DNA of 59,362 nt, taken from positions 1-59,362 of the forward strand of contig NZ_JAIVAP010000025.1 of NCBI RefSeq assembly GCF_020171945.1, in the 5' to 3' direction. This document shows positions 1 to 12,000 of this stretch, piece after piece. Below the pieces are notes generated by a model, which did no database searches, was not told the origin of the DNA, and saw nothing but the letters and a program-made list of their open reading frames with translations. Source of the DNA: Bacillus infantis. Its GTDB lineage: Bacteria; Bacillota; Bacilli; Bacillales; Cytobacillaceae. Made by a program: the position numbers and the translations under genes. How positions within the stretch are numbered: the stretch's first letter is position 1; the number at the start of each line of letters is the position of its first letter.

Positions 1-97
1 GACTTCAGGGAGCAAGCTCCCATCCGTCCGCTCGACTTGCATGTATTAGGCACGCCGCCAGCGTTCGTCCTGAGCCAGGATCAAACTCTCCATATAA
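1..97 (-). rRNA. rrs: 16S ribosomal RNA, 5' end only
   Basis: The reverse complement reads the universal 16S start (GAGAGTTTGATCCTGGCTCAG-like, at 70-90) and continues through the conserved GACGAACGCTGGCGGCGTGC block into variable region V1. Only about 97 nt of a ~1,550-nt gene are present; the rest lies beyond the window. The 5' end at 97 is estimated by comparison with Bacillus 16S. An rRNA operon downstream of gyrA is the usual arrangement in Bacillus. Confidence 0.97.
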
Positions 98-154
98 GAG
101 TAAGATTTAGCTCTGATAAAAAATTAAGATTAACGTTGACGTTTTTGTTCGTTC

Positions 155-169
155 AGTTTTCAAAGAACA
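155..169 (-). promoter_or_regulatory. rrn leader boxA antitermination element
   Basis: The minus strand reads TGTTCTTTGAAAACT, the boxA element of Bacillus rRNA leaders, which binds the NusB/NusE(S10) antitermination complex. It lies between promoter P2 and the 16S start, as expected. Confidence 0.8.
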
Positions 170-197
170 ATCTCCATCGCCCTGAAGCGACTTAACT

Positions 198-226
198 ATA
201 ATAACATTTTAACCAGTTGCCGTCAA
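198..226 (-). promoter_or_regulatory. rrn promoter P2
   Basis: The minus strand has -35 TTGACG (221-226) and -10 TATTAT (198-203) separated by 17 nt, directed at the 16S gene. This is a strong sigma-A match and the downstream member of a tandem pair typical of Bacillus rRNA operons. Confidence 0.75.
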
Positions 227-283
227 CACTTTTTAAAAGTGTTTTTTCAGCATGCCATCAAATGTGATTTGCTGACTTGATTG

Positions 284-312
284 ATTATAGCAGGATATCA
301 GGTCCTTTACAA
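284..312 (-). promoter_or_regulatory. rrn promoter P1
   Basis: The minus strand has -35 TTGTAA (307-312), 17-nt spacing and a perfect -10 TATAAT (284-289), 80-90 bp upstream of P2. The weaker -35 makes it less certain than P2, but the tandem arrangement supports it. Confidence 0.65.
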
Positions 313-390
313 GGACTTTTTTGATTTCTATCAATCTTAATTTCCCGGACCCTTTTTATCATTTTCAGTTCAGCCGTTCATTTTCTATCT

Positions 391-416
391 AAAAACAAAA
401 GCCGGCATATGCCGGC
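391..416 (-). terminator. Rho-independent terminator of the HD-GYP gene
   Basis: An 8-bp perfect palindrome GCCGGCAT/ATGCCGGC (401-416) is followed on the minus strand by a T-rich run. It starts only a few nucleotides after the stop codon of the HD-GYP gene and separates that gene from the rRNA operon. Confidence 0.85.
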
Positions 417-418
417 AG

Positions 419-1516
419 CTATAAAATTTCCTCAATATATAGATGTCTGCTGCTTTCCAGGCGGAGGATTTCATCCGTTGCAATGATTTTAATCATCGGC
501 CGCGTCGGATGCTGTTCTTCAATAAAGAGTATTTCAGCTCTTCTTCCATCTGAAAGCCTGACCCTGCTTCCGATAGAGAAGGTGATGAGTCCTGATCCCA
601 ATGCATGGATGGCCTGGAGGTCATATTTCCCGAAATCATCCTGCATCATCATTTCAAGCACTTTAAAGGGTGAACGCTTGAGGCGGTACTGCCTTTCAGA
701 GGTCATGGCATGAAAGGTGTCGGCAACTGCGATGATTTTGGCAATCGGGTGAATTTTATCTGATTCCCCGAATGGATATCCGCTGCCATCCAGCCGTTCA
801 TGATGCTGGAAGACGGCAACCTTGGTGCTCTCCCTTAAGAGCGGCAGGTTTTGGATCATCTTATAGCTGTAAGCACAGTGATTTTTGATTTCATTGAATT
901 CGCTTTGGGTCAATGAAGTCCTTTTATTGATGATAGCAGGGCTTATTTTTGCCATCCCGCAGTCAGCAAGGCAGCCGGCCAGTGCAATCTGGACAATGTC
1001 CCCCTTGCTGTAGTTGAGTTTTTTTCCGATAAAAGCACTTAAAAGTCCCACAGCAATCGGATGCTGATAAAGGTAGTCGGCTTTGGTGGAAAAGTGATAA
1101 AGCGAAAACAGCTCTGCCGGATTGGCTTCTGTAGCTTCAATAAGCGGAATCAGGATGCTTCGGATTTTCGAAATGTCTATCTGCATGCCTGACTGCCAGG
1201 CAGTGAATTCCTTTTTAAAGCCCTGAACAGACCTTAGGAACAAGTCAGCACCCTTGAGAGAGGTGTTCATCTGGCTCGATGGGCTGCTGTCCTTTTCCTC
1301 ATCCGCCCCCATTCCATAAGGCTGAAACGGCATGCCATCAGAGAGAGTCTTCTCCACTGCGGCATCATCGATGAAAAATGCCTTCATTACTTCAAGCAAT
1401 TCTGCTGTCAGGACTGTTTTCTTTTTGATGATCGGACGGTTTGTCAGGCTGAAGATATCCTCAGCCAGTATGCATCCTTCTTGCAGGTCATTTAGATTTA
1501 CACGCACAAGCTGCAC
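419..1516 (-). CDS. HD-GYP domain protein with degenerate HD motif
   Basis: A 365-aa protein of the HD-GYP family, whose active members hydrolyse cyclic di-GMP. The N-terminal segment (1-60) has the MxLVxVxxLxxGxILA pattern common in this family. The HD-GYP core covers about 140-290, with HHERLDGSGYP at 238-248. The position that normally reads HDxGK is A184-D185-C-G-M-A-K, so the histidine of the metal-binding HD pair is missing. It may have lost hydrolysis or work as a sensor. The start is the GTG at 1516; a GTG nine bases downstream is an alternative, and neither has a strong ribosome binding site. It occupies the place between gyrA and the rRNA operon and has its own terminator, so it is probably a single-gene transcript. 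Confidence 0.85.
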   Translation of the reverse strand: MQLVRVNLNDLQEGCILAEDIFSLTNRPIIKKKTVLTAELLEVMKAFFIDDAAVEKTLSDGMPFQPYGMGADEEKDSSPSSQMNTSLKGADLFLRSVQGFKKEFTAWQSGMQIDISKIRSILIPLIEATEANPAELFSLYHFSTKADYLYQHPIAVGLLSAFIGKKLNYSKGDIVQIALAGCLADCGMAKISPAIINKRTSLTQSEFNEIKNHCAYSYKMIQNLPLLRESTKVAVFQHHERLDGSGYPFGESDKIHPIAKIIAVADTFHAMTSERQYRLKRSPFKVLEMMMQDDFGKYDLQAIHALGSGLITFSIGSRVRLSDGRRAEILFIEEQHPTRPMIKIIATDEILRLESSRHLYIEEIL

Positions 1517-1554
1517 CCCAATTAAGTCTTTTTTACTATTTTACTTTATTTTGC

Positions 1555-1588
1555 CAAAAAAGAGGAACACAAAATTTGTGTTCCCCTC
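1555..1588 (-). terminator. Terminator of gyrA
   Basis: On the minus strand the arms GAGGGGAACACAAA and TTTGTGTTCCTC form a long stem followed by TTTTTT, ending about 10 nt past the gyrA stop codon. Confidence 0.85.
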
Positions 1589-1597
1589 AATTCTTGC

Positions 1598-4156
1598 TTA
1601 TTCAGTTTCATCTTCGGATGGAGCTTCTGCAGTTTCTTCTGCATTTTCTTCTGCATTTTCTGCAGGAGTTTCAGATTCCAGATTTTCTTCTTCTTCAGCC
1701 AGGGCCTCTTCAAGCTTTTCTTCTTCTTTTTCGACCTTGGCAACTGTTGCGACATATTCGCCTTCATTGTCATTGATGCGGATCAGCCTTACACCTTGTG
1801 TATTCCGGCCCATCGTAGAAATATCTCCGACTGCCATGCGGATGAGCACGCCGCCTGTTGTAATCAGCATGATGTCTTCTTCGCCTGTGACCACTTTGAC
1901 AGCCACTATTGTTCCGTTCTTATCCGTGATATTGCCTGTCTTGATTCCTTTTCCGCCTCTGCCCTGGACACGGTATTCCATCTCAGGGGTCCTCTTTCCA
2001 TAGCCTTTCTTTGTGACCATGAGGATCTCTGAGTTTTCCTCGAGCACTTCCATTCCGACCACTTCATCATCGCTGTCCAGGGAGATTCCTTTGACGCCTG
2101 TGGCGGTACGGCCCATTGATCTGACATCCGTTTCAGGGAAACGGATCAGCTGGCCGTTTTTCGTGCCTATGATGATTTCCTTGCTGCCATCTGTGAGGCG
2201 GACGGAAATCAGTTCATCTCCTTCACGCAGGTTCAATGCGATCAGGCCGTTGTTGCGGATATTGCCGAATGACGTAAGCGGGGAACGCTTGGAGATCCCT
2301 TCTTTCGTTGTGAAGAAAAGGAACCATTCGTCCACAAACTCTTCTACCGGAATAACGGCATTTACCCACTCATCTTTATTGATGCCAAGCAGGTTGATGA
2401 TCGGGATTCCTTTGGCCGTACGGCTGAATTCAGGAATCTCGTATCCTTTGGCACGGTATACCTTCCCTTTGTTCGTGAAGAAAAGGAGGGTATTATGGGT
2501 GGATGTTGTGATCAGGTGCTCCACAAAATCATCCTCATTGGTTCCCATGCCCTGGATTCCGCGGCCTCCGCGCTTTTGGGCCCGGTAGGTCGATACAGGC
2601 AGGCGCTTGACATACCCGTTATGCGTGAGTGTGATGACGATGTTTTCACGCGGGATCAGGTCTTCGTCCTCTATCTGCTCGATACCCCCGGATACGATTT
2701 CAGTGCGGCGCTCATCATTAAAGCGCTCCTTGATTTCTGTAAGCTCTTCGCGGATGATTTCAAGCACCTTTTCCTCGTCAGCAAGGATTGCCTCAAGCTC
2801 GGCAATCAATTTAACAAGGCTTTGATACTCATCTTCGATCTTCTCGCGCTCCAGGCCTGTCAGGCGCTGAAGCCGCATATCGAGGATGGCCTGTGCCTGC
2901 TTATCGGACAATTCGAATTGAGTCATGAGCCCTTCTCTGGCAATCTCAGTTGTCTGAGAACTGCGGATCAGGCTGATGACCTCATCCAGATGGTCAAGCG
3001 CGATGCGCAGGCCTTCAAGGATATGGGCCCTTGCCTGGGCTTTTCTCAGCTCAAATTCTGTCCTGCGGCGGATGACTACCTGCTGGTGGTCCAGATAATA
3101 TTTCAGGCATTGCTTCAGGTTCAGAACCTTCGGCTGGCCGTCGACAAGTGCGAGCATATTGATGCCGAAGCTCGTCTGGAGGGCAGTCAGCTTATATAAA
3201 TTGTTAAGGATGACACTTGCATTTGCATCCTTCCTGACCTCAATGACGATCCTCATCCCGTTCCGGTCGGACTCATCCCTTAAGTCAGTGATGCCGTCGA
3301 CCTTTTTGTCGCGGACAAGCTCGGCGATTTTTTCGATGAGCCTTGCTTTATTGACCTGATAAGGAATTTCATGGACGATGATCGTCTCTTTGCCGTTCGA
3401 TTTCGTCTCGATATCCACCTTTGCCCGAAGCGTGATGGAGCCGCGGCCTGTTTCGTAAGCCTTGCGGATCCCGCTGCGGCCAAGGATCATACCTGCTGTA
3501 GGGAAGTCGGGGCCCGGGATGATTTCCATCAGCTCCTGGATGGTGATATCAGGCTCCTGGCTTAATGCCAGTACGCCGTCAATAATTTCCCCGAGCTGAT
3601 GCGGAGGGATGTTGGTTGCCATTCCTACGGCAATCCCGGTGGTTCCGTTCACAAGCAGGTTAGGGAACCTGGCAGGAAGCACAACCGGCTCTCTTTCTTC
3701 GCCGTCATAGTTATCCTGATAATCGATCGTATCTTTATTGATGTCACGTAGAAGCTCCATGGAAATCTTGGACATCCGGGATTCTGTATAACGCATCGCC
3801 GCTGCAGCATCGCCATCGACTGAACCGAAGTTGCCGTGTCCATCGACGAGCATATAGCGGTAGTTGAAGTCCTGCGCCATCCGGACCATTGTTTCGTATA
3901 CGGCAGAGTCGCCGTGCGGATGGTATTTACCTATAACATCGCCGACGATCCTGGCAGATTTTTTATAAGGCTTGTCTGAGTGCATGCCAAGGTCGTGCAT
4001 CGCGTATAAAATACGGCGGTGCACCGGCTTCAATCCATCACGGACATCCGGCAGCGCCCTTGAGACAATTACACTCATGGCATAGTCAAGAAACGAAGAC
4101 CTCATTTCCTGGCTTATATTTATTTCTGTTACACGGGAACTAGGCGTCTCAGCCAT
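1598..4156 (-). CDS. gyrA: DNA gyrase subunit A
   Basis: An 852-aa GyrA, which cuts and rejoins DNA in the A2B2 gyrase tetramer and introduces negative supercoils. The winged-helix/tower region is N-terminal, with catalytic Y123 in the context [10 protein letters not shown]. The quinolone-resistance region reads [10 protein letters not shown], with S84 and E88, the wild-type quinolone-susceptible residues. The C-terminal half carries the beta-pinwheel repeats and GyrA-box (QRGGRGIQG near 540). The last ~45 residues are a strongly acidic tail. The start is the ATG at 4156, preceded by AAGGAGGT at good spacing; an upstream in-frame ATG has no site. It lies downstream of gyrB, but a gyrB terminator in the 228-bp gap suggests partly separate transcription. 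Confidence 0.98.
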   Translation of the reverse strand: MAETPSSRVTEINISQEMRSSFLDYAMSVIVSRALPDVRDGLKPVHRRILYAMHDLGMHSDKPYKKSARIVGDVIGKYHPHGDSAVYETMVRMAQDFNYRYMLVDGHGNFGSVDGDAAAAMRYTESRMSKISMELLRDINKDTIDYQDNYDGEEREPVVLPARFPNLLVNGTTGIAVGMATNIPPHQLGEIIDGVLALSQEPDITIQELMEIIPGPDFPTAGMILGRSGIRKAYETGRGSITLRAKVDIETKSNGKETIIVHEIPYQVNKARLIEKIAELVRDKKVDGITDLRDESDRNGMRIVIEVRKDANASVILNNLYKLTALQTSFGINMLALVDGQPKVLNLKQCLKYYLDHQQVVIRRRTEFELRKAQARAHILEGLRIALDHLDEVISLIRSSQTTEIAREGLMTQFELSDKQAQAILDMRLQRLTGLEREKIEDEYQSLVKLIAELEAILADEEKVLEIIREELTEIKERFNDERRTEIVSGGIEQIEDEDLIPRENIVITLTHNGYVKRLPVSTYRAQKRGGRGIQGMGTNEDDFVEHLITTSTHNTLLFFTNKGKVYRAKGYEIPEFSRTAKGIPIINLLGINKDEWVNAVIPVEEFVDEWFLFFTTKEGISKRSPLTSFGNIRNNGLIALNLREGDELISVRLTDGSKEIIIGTKNGQLIRFPETDVRSMGRTATGVKGISLDSDDEVVGMEVLEENSEILMVTKKGYGKRTPEMEYRVQGRGGKGIKTGNITDKNGTIVAVKVVTGEEDIMLITTGGVLIRMAVGDISTMGRNTQGVRLIRINDNEGEYVATVAKVEKEEEKLEEALAEEEENLESETPAENAEENAEETAEAPSEDETE

Positions 4157-4342
4157 AGAAGGTACCTCCTTATAGGAACATCGCAAGGCGTTTCAGCTCA
4201 ATAGAGCCGACGGCGCCTGGTGCCATAACTTTTATCGAAGTTCATATGCGGCCGCAGATCCCGAAGGAGGACTGGGCTGCATCTTTGGAAAAAAGGACTC
4301 CCCGGCATATATCATAATCTGCCGGAAAAAGAGCCAGTATAT

Positions 4343-4376
4343 AAAAAGCAGGATAGAGGGCGTCATTCTATCCTGT
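4343..4376 (-). terminator. Terminator of gyrB
   Basis: The minus strand has AGGATAGA and TCTATCCT arms around a 9-nt loop, followed by GCTTTTTAT. It lies just after the gyrB stop codon. Confidence 0.75.
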
Positions 4377-4384
4377 ACTGAAAA

Positions 4385-6322
<1,938 letters not shown>

Positions 6323-6421
6323 CTACACTTTCCATTTGCATTACTCGCTTTACAGTGAAAAATTTATAAGAAAACCTGAAATAGCTGCCAGGCACAGTGC
6401 CCCGCTTCCAAGTTGATATTT

Positions 6422-6667
6422 TTAAAATTCCTGAACAGTCAATTTATAAGAGCGTTTCTTCAATGTTCCGGAGGCTAGGGGGGAATAATAGACTTTATCG
6501 CCAGTGACTACGATAGACTTGAAGGATCCTTTGGAGAGGTTGACGACCTGGTCATGCTGCTGAAGGAACTCTTCAATGTATTTGGATGAGCTGACGCTTT
6601 GTTTGTCAATGATGGCGATAATATCCCTTGTTCTGACAAGAATGTCTTCTCCTATATGGACGTACAC
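6422..6667 (-). CDS. remB: Extracellular matrix regulator RemB (YaaB, DUF370)
   Basis: An 81-aa protein of the DUF370/RemA-like family. It begins YVHIGEDILVRTRDIIAIID and contains the conserved SFKSIVVTGDKVYYSPLASGTL block. In B. subtilis YaaB is called RemB and is linked to biofilm matrix expression; its relative RemA binds DNA. It starts at a GTG with AGGTGATC upstream, only 9 nt after recF, so it is co-transcribed with recF and gyrB. Confidence 0.93.
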   Translation of the reverse strand: MYVHIGEDILVRTRDIIAIIDKQSVSSSKYIEEFLQQHDQVVNLSKGSFKSIVVTGDKVYYSPLASGTLKKRSYKLTVQEF

Positions 6668-6676
6668 ACGATCACC

Positions 6677-7795
6677 TCACTGGATTTTTTTCAGCGTACC
6701 TGCCTCTACCTCGAATGCAGCTGCCTCTTTCAGGGTCTGATGGTCGATCCCATCGACGCTTGTTGTCGTCACAAAGGTCTGCACCTTGCCCTGGATCGTG
6801 TTCAGCAGATGGGACTGCCTGTAATCATCCAGCTCTGACAGTACATCATCAAGCAGAAGAATAGGGTATTCGCCGATTTCAGAGTGGATCAGCTCGATCT
6901 CCGCCAGTTTCAGCGAAAGGGCGGTCGTCCGCTGCTGGCCCTGGGAGCCGAATGTCTGAACATCCCTGCCGTTTACATAAAAAGCAAGATCATCCCGATG
7001 TGGGCCAAACATGGTGACTCCCCGGTCGATTTCACGGCCTCTGACTTTTTCAAATTTTTCCTGGTATACCTCTATCATTTTCGACAATTCCATGCCATCT
7101 GATACATCGGCAGACGGCTTATACTCAATCTTCAGGGTCTCAAGGCCCCTGGATATGCCTTCATGGATCGGCATTGCCCATTTTTGGAGGAGCTTAAGGA
7201 ATTCGAAGCGCTTTGCCACGATCCTTGCCGCCATCTCAATGAACTGCTCAGTCAGAATTTCCAGCATCGCCTGATCGGTCTGCTTCCTTGTCTGCAGAAG
7301 CTTCAGATAGTGGTTCCGCTGCTGGAGGATTTTATTGTATTGGCCGACATCGTGCAAATAAACCGGCGATACCTGGCCGATTTCCATATCAATAAAGCGG
7401 CGTCTGACCTGGGGGCTCCCTTTGACAAGGTGGAGATCCTCAGGGGCAAACATCACTACATTCATATTGCCGACATATTGGCTCAGTCTCTGCTGCTCAA
7501 TATGATTGCACTTCGCCTTTTTCCCTTTTTTGGAAATGACGAGCTGCATCGGCAAAGGTCCATGATTTTTGCGGACCCTTCCTTCTATTTTAGCATAATC
7601 CTCATCCCACCGTATAAGTTCTTTATCATTTGATGTCCGGTGGGACTTCGCCATTGCCAGCACATAGATGGACTCCATGACATTCGTCTTGCCCTGGGCA
7701 TTCTGGCCGATTATGACATTCACTTTATCTTCAAACTGAACCTCGAGCGATTCATAGTTCCGGTAATTCCTTAAGAGCAACTGCTCAATAAACAT
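6677..7795 (-). CDS. recF: DNA replication and repair protein RecF
   Basis: A 372-aa SMC-like ABC ATPase that helps RecO and RecR load RecA at gapped DNA and stalled forks. Walker A is GQNAQGKTN near residue 30. The ABC signature is [17 protein letters not shown] and Walker B is [12 protein letters not shown]. Length and all motifs are typical of the family. The ATG at 7795 has AAAGGA upstream. It sits in the dnaA-dnaN-yaaA-recF-remB-gyrB-gyrA series on the minus strand. Confidence 0.98.
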   Translation of the reverse strand: MFIEQLLLRNYRNYESLEVQFEDKVNVIIGQNAQGKTNVMESIYVLAMAKSHRTSNDKELIRWDEDYAKIEGRVRKNHGPLPMQLVISKKGKKAKCNHIEQQRLSQYVGNMNVVMFAPEDLHLVKGSPQVRRRFIDMEIGQVSPVYLHDVGQYNKILQQRNHYLKLLQTRKQTDQAMLEILTEQFIEMAARIVAKRFEFLKLLQKWAMPIHEGISRGLETLKIEYKPSADVSDGMELSKMIEVYQEKFEKVRGREIDRGVTMFGPHRDDLAFYVNGRDVQTFGSQGQQRTTALSLKLAEIELIHSEIGEYPILLLDDVLSELDDYRQSHLLNTIQGKVQTFVTTTSVDGIDHQTLKEAAAFEVEAGTLKKIQ

Positions 7796-7820
7796 AGGCC
7801 ATACATCCTTTTAGCATCTG

Positions 7821-8033
7821 CTACTCTGTAACCCGGAAGGCGCCGATGCCCGGTATTTCCACCTTGTCGCCGGAACGGAGCTTCCTTCCCCGCCTTTGAT
7901 CCTGTTCATCATTAACAAACACTTCATATTCACCCAGGAACCATTTCGCCATTCCGCCGGTCTGGATAAGATCGGCCACCTGGAGGAACTGGCCCAGCGT
8001 GATATATTCCGTTGAAATTTGGATATCCGTCAT
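7821..8033 (-). CDS. yaaA: S4-domain RNA-binding protein YaaA
   Basis: A 70-aa protein made of one S4 RNA-binding domain (ITLGQFLQVADLIQTGGMAK, then VFVNDEQDQRRGRKLRSGDKVEI). The gene always lies between dnaN and recF in Bacillus. A role in large ribosomal subunit assembly has been proposed for the family. The ATG at 8033 matches family length; a GTG 9 nt upstream is possible. The gap to recF is 25 nt, so the two are probably co-transcribed. Confidence 0.93.
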   Translation of the reverse strand: MTDIQISTEYITLGQFLQVADLIQTGGMAKWFLGEYEVFVNDEQDQRRGRKLRSGDKVEIPGIGAFRVTE

Positions 8034-8255
8034 TTGATCCACTCTTTCATTTTTCCAGCCATGCTCCTAAAAGAAGTCCGGAAATTATTTTAAAGCGTGA
8101 TCCCGGACATAGAGTTCCGGAGAATTCTGAAGGGAAGAATGCCAGTCTGTCCGATTCTTTCCCAATACTTTATTTTACTAAAAAATCGCACCATTTACAA
8201 AGAAAAGAGGAAATTTTTATGTGCCAGTTACTGGTGCCCGATTCTCTGCCAAAGC

Positions 8256-8283
8256 AAAAAAACCGCCGTCAAGGCAGTTTTTT
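8256..8283 (-). terminator. Terminator of dnaN
   Basis: The minus strand has AAAAAACTGCC and GGCGGTTTTTT around a short loop, with a T-rich 3' arm, 30 nt after the dnaN stop codon. It separates dnaA-dnaN from yaaA-recF. Confidence 0.75.
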
Positions 8284-8311
8284 CGCGGGTGCTATGCAGG
8301 AAGCGCCGGCT

Positions 8312-9448
8312 TTAATAGGTTCTTACCGGCAGGATCAGCTGGAGGATTGATTCATCATTCATCGGGCGGATGACGAACGGCCTCATCGCTCCTGTGAAGC
8401 TGACCTTGATTTCAGTTCCTTCGAGGGCCTTCAAGGCATCCATCATATATTTCGCACTGAAGGAAATCTTCAAGTCTTCTCCCTCTATGAACTGGCTTTG
8501 CACTTCTTCCACTACTTTCCCGATCTCCGGCGTGTTGGAGGAAATTTCAACCACGCCATCCTCGATGGTAGAGAATTTCACGACATTGTTTCTCCCTTCC
8601 CTTGCCAGCAGGGATGCACGGTCAATTGCCTGCAGGAATTCCTTCGTCTGCACGCCAATCTCCGTTTTGCTTTCGTTCGGGATCAGTCTTGTAGTGTCAG
8701 GATAGTTCCCTTCAAGCAGCCTTGAGAAGAATAAAAGATTTTCAGCTTTGAAGAGCACCTGATTTTCCGTAATAACGATATCGATCAGGTCATTATTGTC
8801 ATCGAGGATCTTGCTCAGCTCGCTCAGGCTTTTGCCCGGAATGACTACATTATAGGATTCGTTTGCTTCTGTTTCGACCTTCGCTTTCCTTAGAGCAAGC
8901 CTGTGGCTGTCTGTTGCAATACAGGTCAGCTCGGCATCTTCCACCTTCCAGTTTACACCTGTCAAGATAGGGCGTGTTTCTGAGGTGGACACTGCGAAGA
9001 CTGTCTGGCGGACCATCGCCTTCAAGAGGTCGGTCGGGATGCGGAAGATCTTCTCTTCAGACAGCTGCGGCAGATGCGGATATTCCTCAGCATCCAGGCC
9101 GTTCAGGTTAAATTCAGATTTGCCCGAGCGGATTACGGTCTGCAGGTGGTTTTGCACATCAATCTCGACCTTGTCTGTCGGCAGCTTTTTTACGATTTCA
9201 CTGAAAAACTTTGCCTGCAGTACGATGGAGCCGGTTCTTGAGATTTCTACAATTTCATTGCCATCGGATTCTTTCGGGATGAAAGATTCAATGGATATAT
9301 CGGAGTCGCTCCCTGTTAAGGTAACCCCTTCCTCTGAGGCGACAATTTTTATTCCTGTTAGGATCGGGATCGTCGTTCTGCTTGTCACGGCTTTCATGAC
9401 ATCCTGGACACTTTGGACTAATGAATCGCGCTGAATTTGAAATTTCAT
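8312..9448 (-). CDS. dnaN: DNA polymerase III sliding clamp (beta subunit)
   Basis: A 378-aa ring-forming processivity clamp for DNA polymerase III, also used by MutS and other clamp-binding proteins. It shows the three-domain repeat of the family, with a typical start (MKFQIQRDSLVQSVQDVMKAV) and end (RPFVIRPMNDESILQLILPVRTY). The start is the ATG at 9448, which has GGAGG at 7 nt; the upstream in-frame ATG has none. It is separated from dnaA by a 183-bp gap that holds the DNA unwinding element of oriC. Confidence 0.98.
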   Translation of the reverse strand: MKFQIQRDSLVQSVQDVMKAVTSRTTIPILTGIKIVASEEGVTLTGSDSDISIESFIPKESDGNEIVEISRTGSIVLQAKFFSEIVKKLPTDKVEIDVQNHLQTVIRSGKSEFNLNGLDAEEYPHLPQLSEEKIFRIPTDLLKAMVRQTVFAVSTSETRPILTGVNWKVEDAELTCIATDSHRLALRKAKVETEANESYNVVIPGKSLSELSKILDDNNDLIDIVITENQVLFKAENLLFFSRLLEGNYPDTTRLIPNESKTEIGVQTKEFLQAIDRASLLAREGRNNVVKFSTIEDGVVEISSNTPEIGKVVEEVQSQFIEGEDLKISFSAKYMMDALKALEGTEIKVSFTGAMRPFVIRPMNDESILQLILPVRTY

Positions 9449-9484
9449 TTTTATCCTCCGGATTGGCATATTTTTTTACTGGCT

Positions 9485-9625
9485 GAATATATATATATTT
9501 TGTTTTAAAAGATAGTAATAGTACTAGTAGGGCCTGTTAGTATGTGGATAACCCCATTTTTGAAAGGAAACACAGCCTATCCACATGTGGACAGACTGTG
9601 TGCAAAGTATAAAAAGTTATTCACA
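9485..9625. other. oriC unwinding region (DnaA-trios, AT-rich element, DnaA-boxes)
   Basis: Between dnaN and dnaA the plus strand shows an AT-rich stretch (9485-9512), then six consecutive DnaA-trios TAG-TAA-TAG-TAC-TAG-TAG (9513-9530), then a GC cluster (GGGCC), then a perfect DnaA-box TGTGGATAA (9543-9551). One-mismatch boxes follow at about 9578 and at 9617-9625 (TTATTCACA). This is the Bacillus basal unwinding system: DnaA spreads from the box onto the trios and opens the AT-rich part. Confidence 0.88.
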
Positions 9626-9631
9626 TTTCTT

Positions 9632-10978
9632 CTAAACTTTCAACAGCTCATTCAATTCCTTCAGCTGCTTCTGGAGCTGCGGATCTGTCTGGAGAAGCTT
9701 TGAAATCTTCTCGTGGGCATGGATCACGGTTGTATGGTCGCGCCCGCCGAATTCCTCGCCAATTTTAGGCAGGGAGAAATCAGTCAGCTCCCTGGAGAGG
9801 TACATCGCAATCTGCCGCGGGAAAGCCACAGACTTTGTCCTCTTCTTTGCCTTGAAATCCTCAAGTTTTACACTGTAATGCTCCCCGACCGTTTTCTGGA
9901 TCTCATGAATTGTGATGACCTTCGGCTTGGAGCTTGGGATGATGTCCCTCAATGCTTCTGCTGCCAGATCTGCGTTGATATCCTTATTGATTAAAGAAGA
10001 ATAAGCTACTACGCGTATAAGTGCACCTTCGAGTTCCCGGATATTTGAATCGATTTGATTGGCAATATAAAGCATGACTTCATTCGGGATATCAAGCCCT
10101 TCAGCTTTTGCTTTCTTTCGCAGGATGGCGATCCTTGTTTCCAGATCCGGCGGTGTGATATCCGTGATGAGCCCCCACTCAAACCGGGAGCGGAGACGGT
10201 CTTCAAGCGTCGGAATCTCTTTTGGAGGCCGGTCACTGGAAATGACAATCTGCTTGCTTTCTTCATGAAGTGTATTGAATGTATGGAAAAATTCTTCCTG
10301 GGTCTGTTCTTTTCCGGCCAGGAACTGAATATCGTCAATTAAGAGAACATCGACATTTCGATATTTATTGCGGAAATCGACAGCTTTGTTATCGCGGATG
10401 CTGTTGATGAACTCATTTGTAAATTTCTCGGAAGACAAATAAACCACTTTAGCAGCTGGATTATGATCTTGTACATAATGGCCGATCGCATGCATAAGGT
10501 GGGTTTTTCCCAGTCCGACTCCCCCGTAGATGAACAATGGGTTATAAGCTTTGGCGGGCGCTTCGGCTACTGCCAGTGAAGCGGCGTGGGCAAAGCGGTT
10601 GCCGGAGCCGATGACAAAGGTATCAAAGGTGTATTTGGGATTGAGCATATTTAAGGGAAGTTCAGGCTGGTCATCATCCTTTTTCCCTTTTTTCGGCGGG
10701 ACCGGAAGATCAACCTCTTCTTCGCCCTGGTTCTGCGGAATAATGAATTTAACCCCCAGTTCCTCTCCCGTTATATCGTAGAGAATCCCGGAAATCAGCT
10801 GCGAATAGCGTTCTTCCAGCCAATCGCGCGCAAACTCATTCGGTGCCGTGATGATGAGCAGGTCTCCCTGGAGAGAATGTGCCTTGGTCGATTTCAGCCA
10901 TGTGTCAAAGCTTGGCTTGCTGATTTTTTTTTCAATATTGGCCAGAGCATTATTCCAAAGATCCGCAATGTTTTCCAA
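9632..10978 (-). CDS. dnaA: Chromosomal replication initiator DnaA
   Basis: A 448-aa AAA+ initiator. Domain I begins [21 protein letters not shown]. The ATPase domain has Walker [10 protein letters not shown] and Walker [13 protein letters not shown]-terminal domain IV has the DnaA-box-reading motif [14 protein letters not shown]. The start is the TTG at 10978, which follows a clean AGGAGG and gives the Bacillus N-terminus. The longer reading from 11041 adds 21 residues of DnaA-box-rich leader and is unlikely. DnaA-boxes on both sides of the gene suggest autoregulation as well as origin function. Confidence 0.98.
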   Translation of the reverse strand: MENIADLWNNALANIEKKISKPSFDTWLKSTKAHSLQGDLLIITAPNEFARDWLEERYSQLISGILYDITGEELGVKFIIPQNQGEEEVDLPVPPKKGKKDDDQPELPLNMLNPKYTFDTFVIGSGNRFAHAASLAVAEAPAKAYNPLFIYGGVGLGKTHLMHAIGHYVQDHNPAAKVVYLSSEKFTNEFINSIRDNKAVDFRNKYRNVDVLLIDDIQFLAGKEQTQEEFFHTFNTLHEESKQIVISSDRPPKEIPTLEDRLRSRFEWGLITDITPPDLETRIAILRKKAKAEGLDIPNEVMLYIANQIDSNIRELEGALIRVVAYSSLINKDINADLAAEALRDIIPSSKPKVITIHEIQKTVGEHYSVKLEDFKAKKRTKSVAFPRQIAMYLSRELTDFSLPKIGEEFGGRDHTTVIHAHEKISKLLQTDPQLQKQLKELNELLKV

Positions 10979-11072
10979 CAGGTATCCCTCCTTTTCTGTT
11001 AGTTTCGTCCAGCAGAACGATGGGTTATACAAGTTGTACAACCCTTATGTGATCTATATACGAAACTGTTTG

Positions 11073-11389
11073 TGTGGATAAATATATAATAAGGAAACAA
11101 TTCGGGATTTCGACATTTTCCCCGGATTGTGGACAAAGTTCATCAAAGCCCCTGAATAACCTGTCCACATGTTATCCACAATCTGTGGATAAGAAAGTTA
11201 TGCACAATATTTATTAAGTGTGAAAACACAACTATAATATCAAATAATAGTAAGCCATGCAATGGTTTTTAATGCTTTATCCACAAAGCGGGATTCCTGT
11301 GCATATTAATTGTCCACAAGCAGTTAGTCTGTTAAAAACTTGTCATATCCCCTGTGGATAGTGAAAATCTTGTCGAAAATTTATCCACA
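11073..11389. other. Replication origin oriC, DnaA-box cluster upstream of dnaA
   Basis: Five perfect 9-mer DnaA-boxes (TTATCCACA or complement) lie at 11073-11081(-), 11172-11180(+), 11184-11192(-), 11277-11285(+) and 11381-11389(+). One-mismatch boxes lie at 11128-11136, 11198-11206, 11310-11318 and 11353-11361. This is the upstream half of a bipartite oriC split by dnaA. No reading frame in the 690-bp dnaA-rpmH gap looks coding. Confidence 0.92.
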
Positions 11390-11597
11390 ACAGAAGTTAA
11401 AGCAGGTAGAAGGAAAAATTAACAGCAGCCAATTTGAAAAAGGGTCGTGACATTCAGGCAGAAAAAAGGTAAAATTTCAAAGGTAGCAAAATGGACGTCC
11501 GGATCTTCTGGGCGGACAATCAAACAGACGATTTGCAGACTTAATGATATAAATGATGCCGGAAGGCTTTTTCGATCATGGAAAACGGAATGAAGAG

Positions 11598-11627
11598 TTG
11601 ACAATTATTCGGGTATCTTTGTATAAT
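11598..11627 (+). promoter_or_regulatory. rpmH promoter
   Basis: Consensus -35 TTGACA (11598-11603), 18-nt spacer, consensus -10 TATAAT (11622-11627), 45 nt before the rpmH start. It drives rpmH and possibly the downstream genes by read-through. Confidence 0.85.
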
Positions 11628-11633
11628 CAATAA

Positions 11634-11806
<173 letters not shown>

Positions 11807-11807
<1 letters not shown>

Positions 11808-11834
11808 GCCACTGAAACGTCAGTGGTCTTTTTT
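11807..11834 (+). terminator. Terminator of rpmH
   Basis: GGCCACTGA and TCAGTGGTC arms around a 4-nt loop, followed by six T. It starts at the rpmH stop codon and limits read-through into rnpA. Confidence 0.85.
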
Positions 11835-12000
11835 CCTTTTTGAAAAGATAATGGAGCCGGCTTCTTATAGAAGGGGCCGGTTCTGGTTATAAAGGTAAAG
11901 GGATCCTTTTTGGATTGCGGCAGGCTGCCGATCGGCTGCCTGCCCGCTCTTTCCTTAAAGGTTGAATGATAGAGCTTTCTAAGATTGAGGAGTAAATGGC

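Noticed and set aside
2495-3199. Long open frame on the plus strand within gyrA (234 aa)
   Set aside because: It is antisense to gyrA, has no ribosome binding site and its composition mirrors gyrA codons; a shadow frame.
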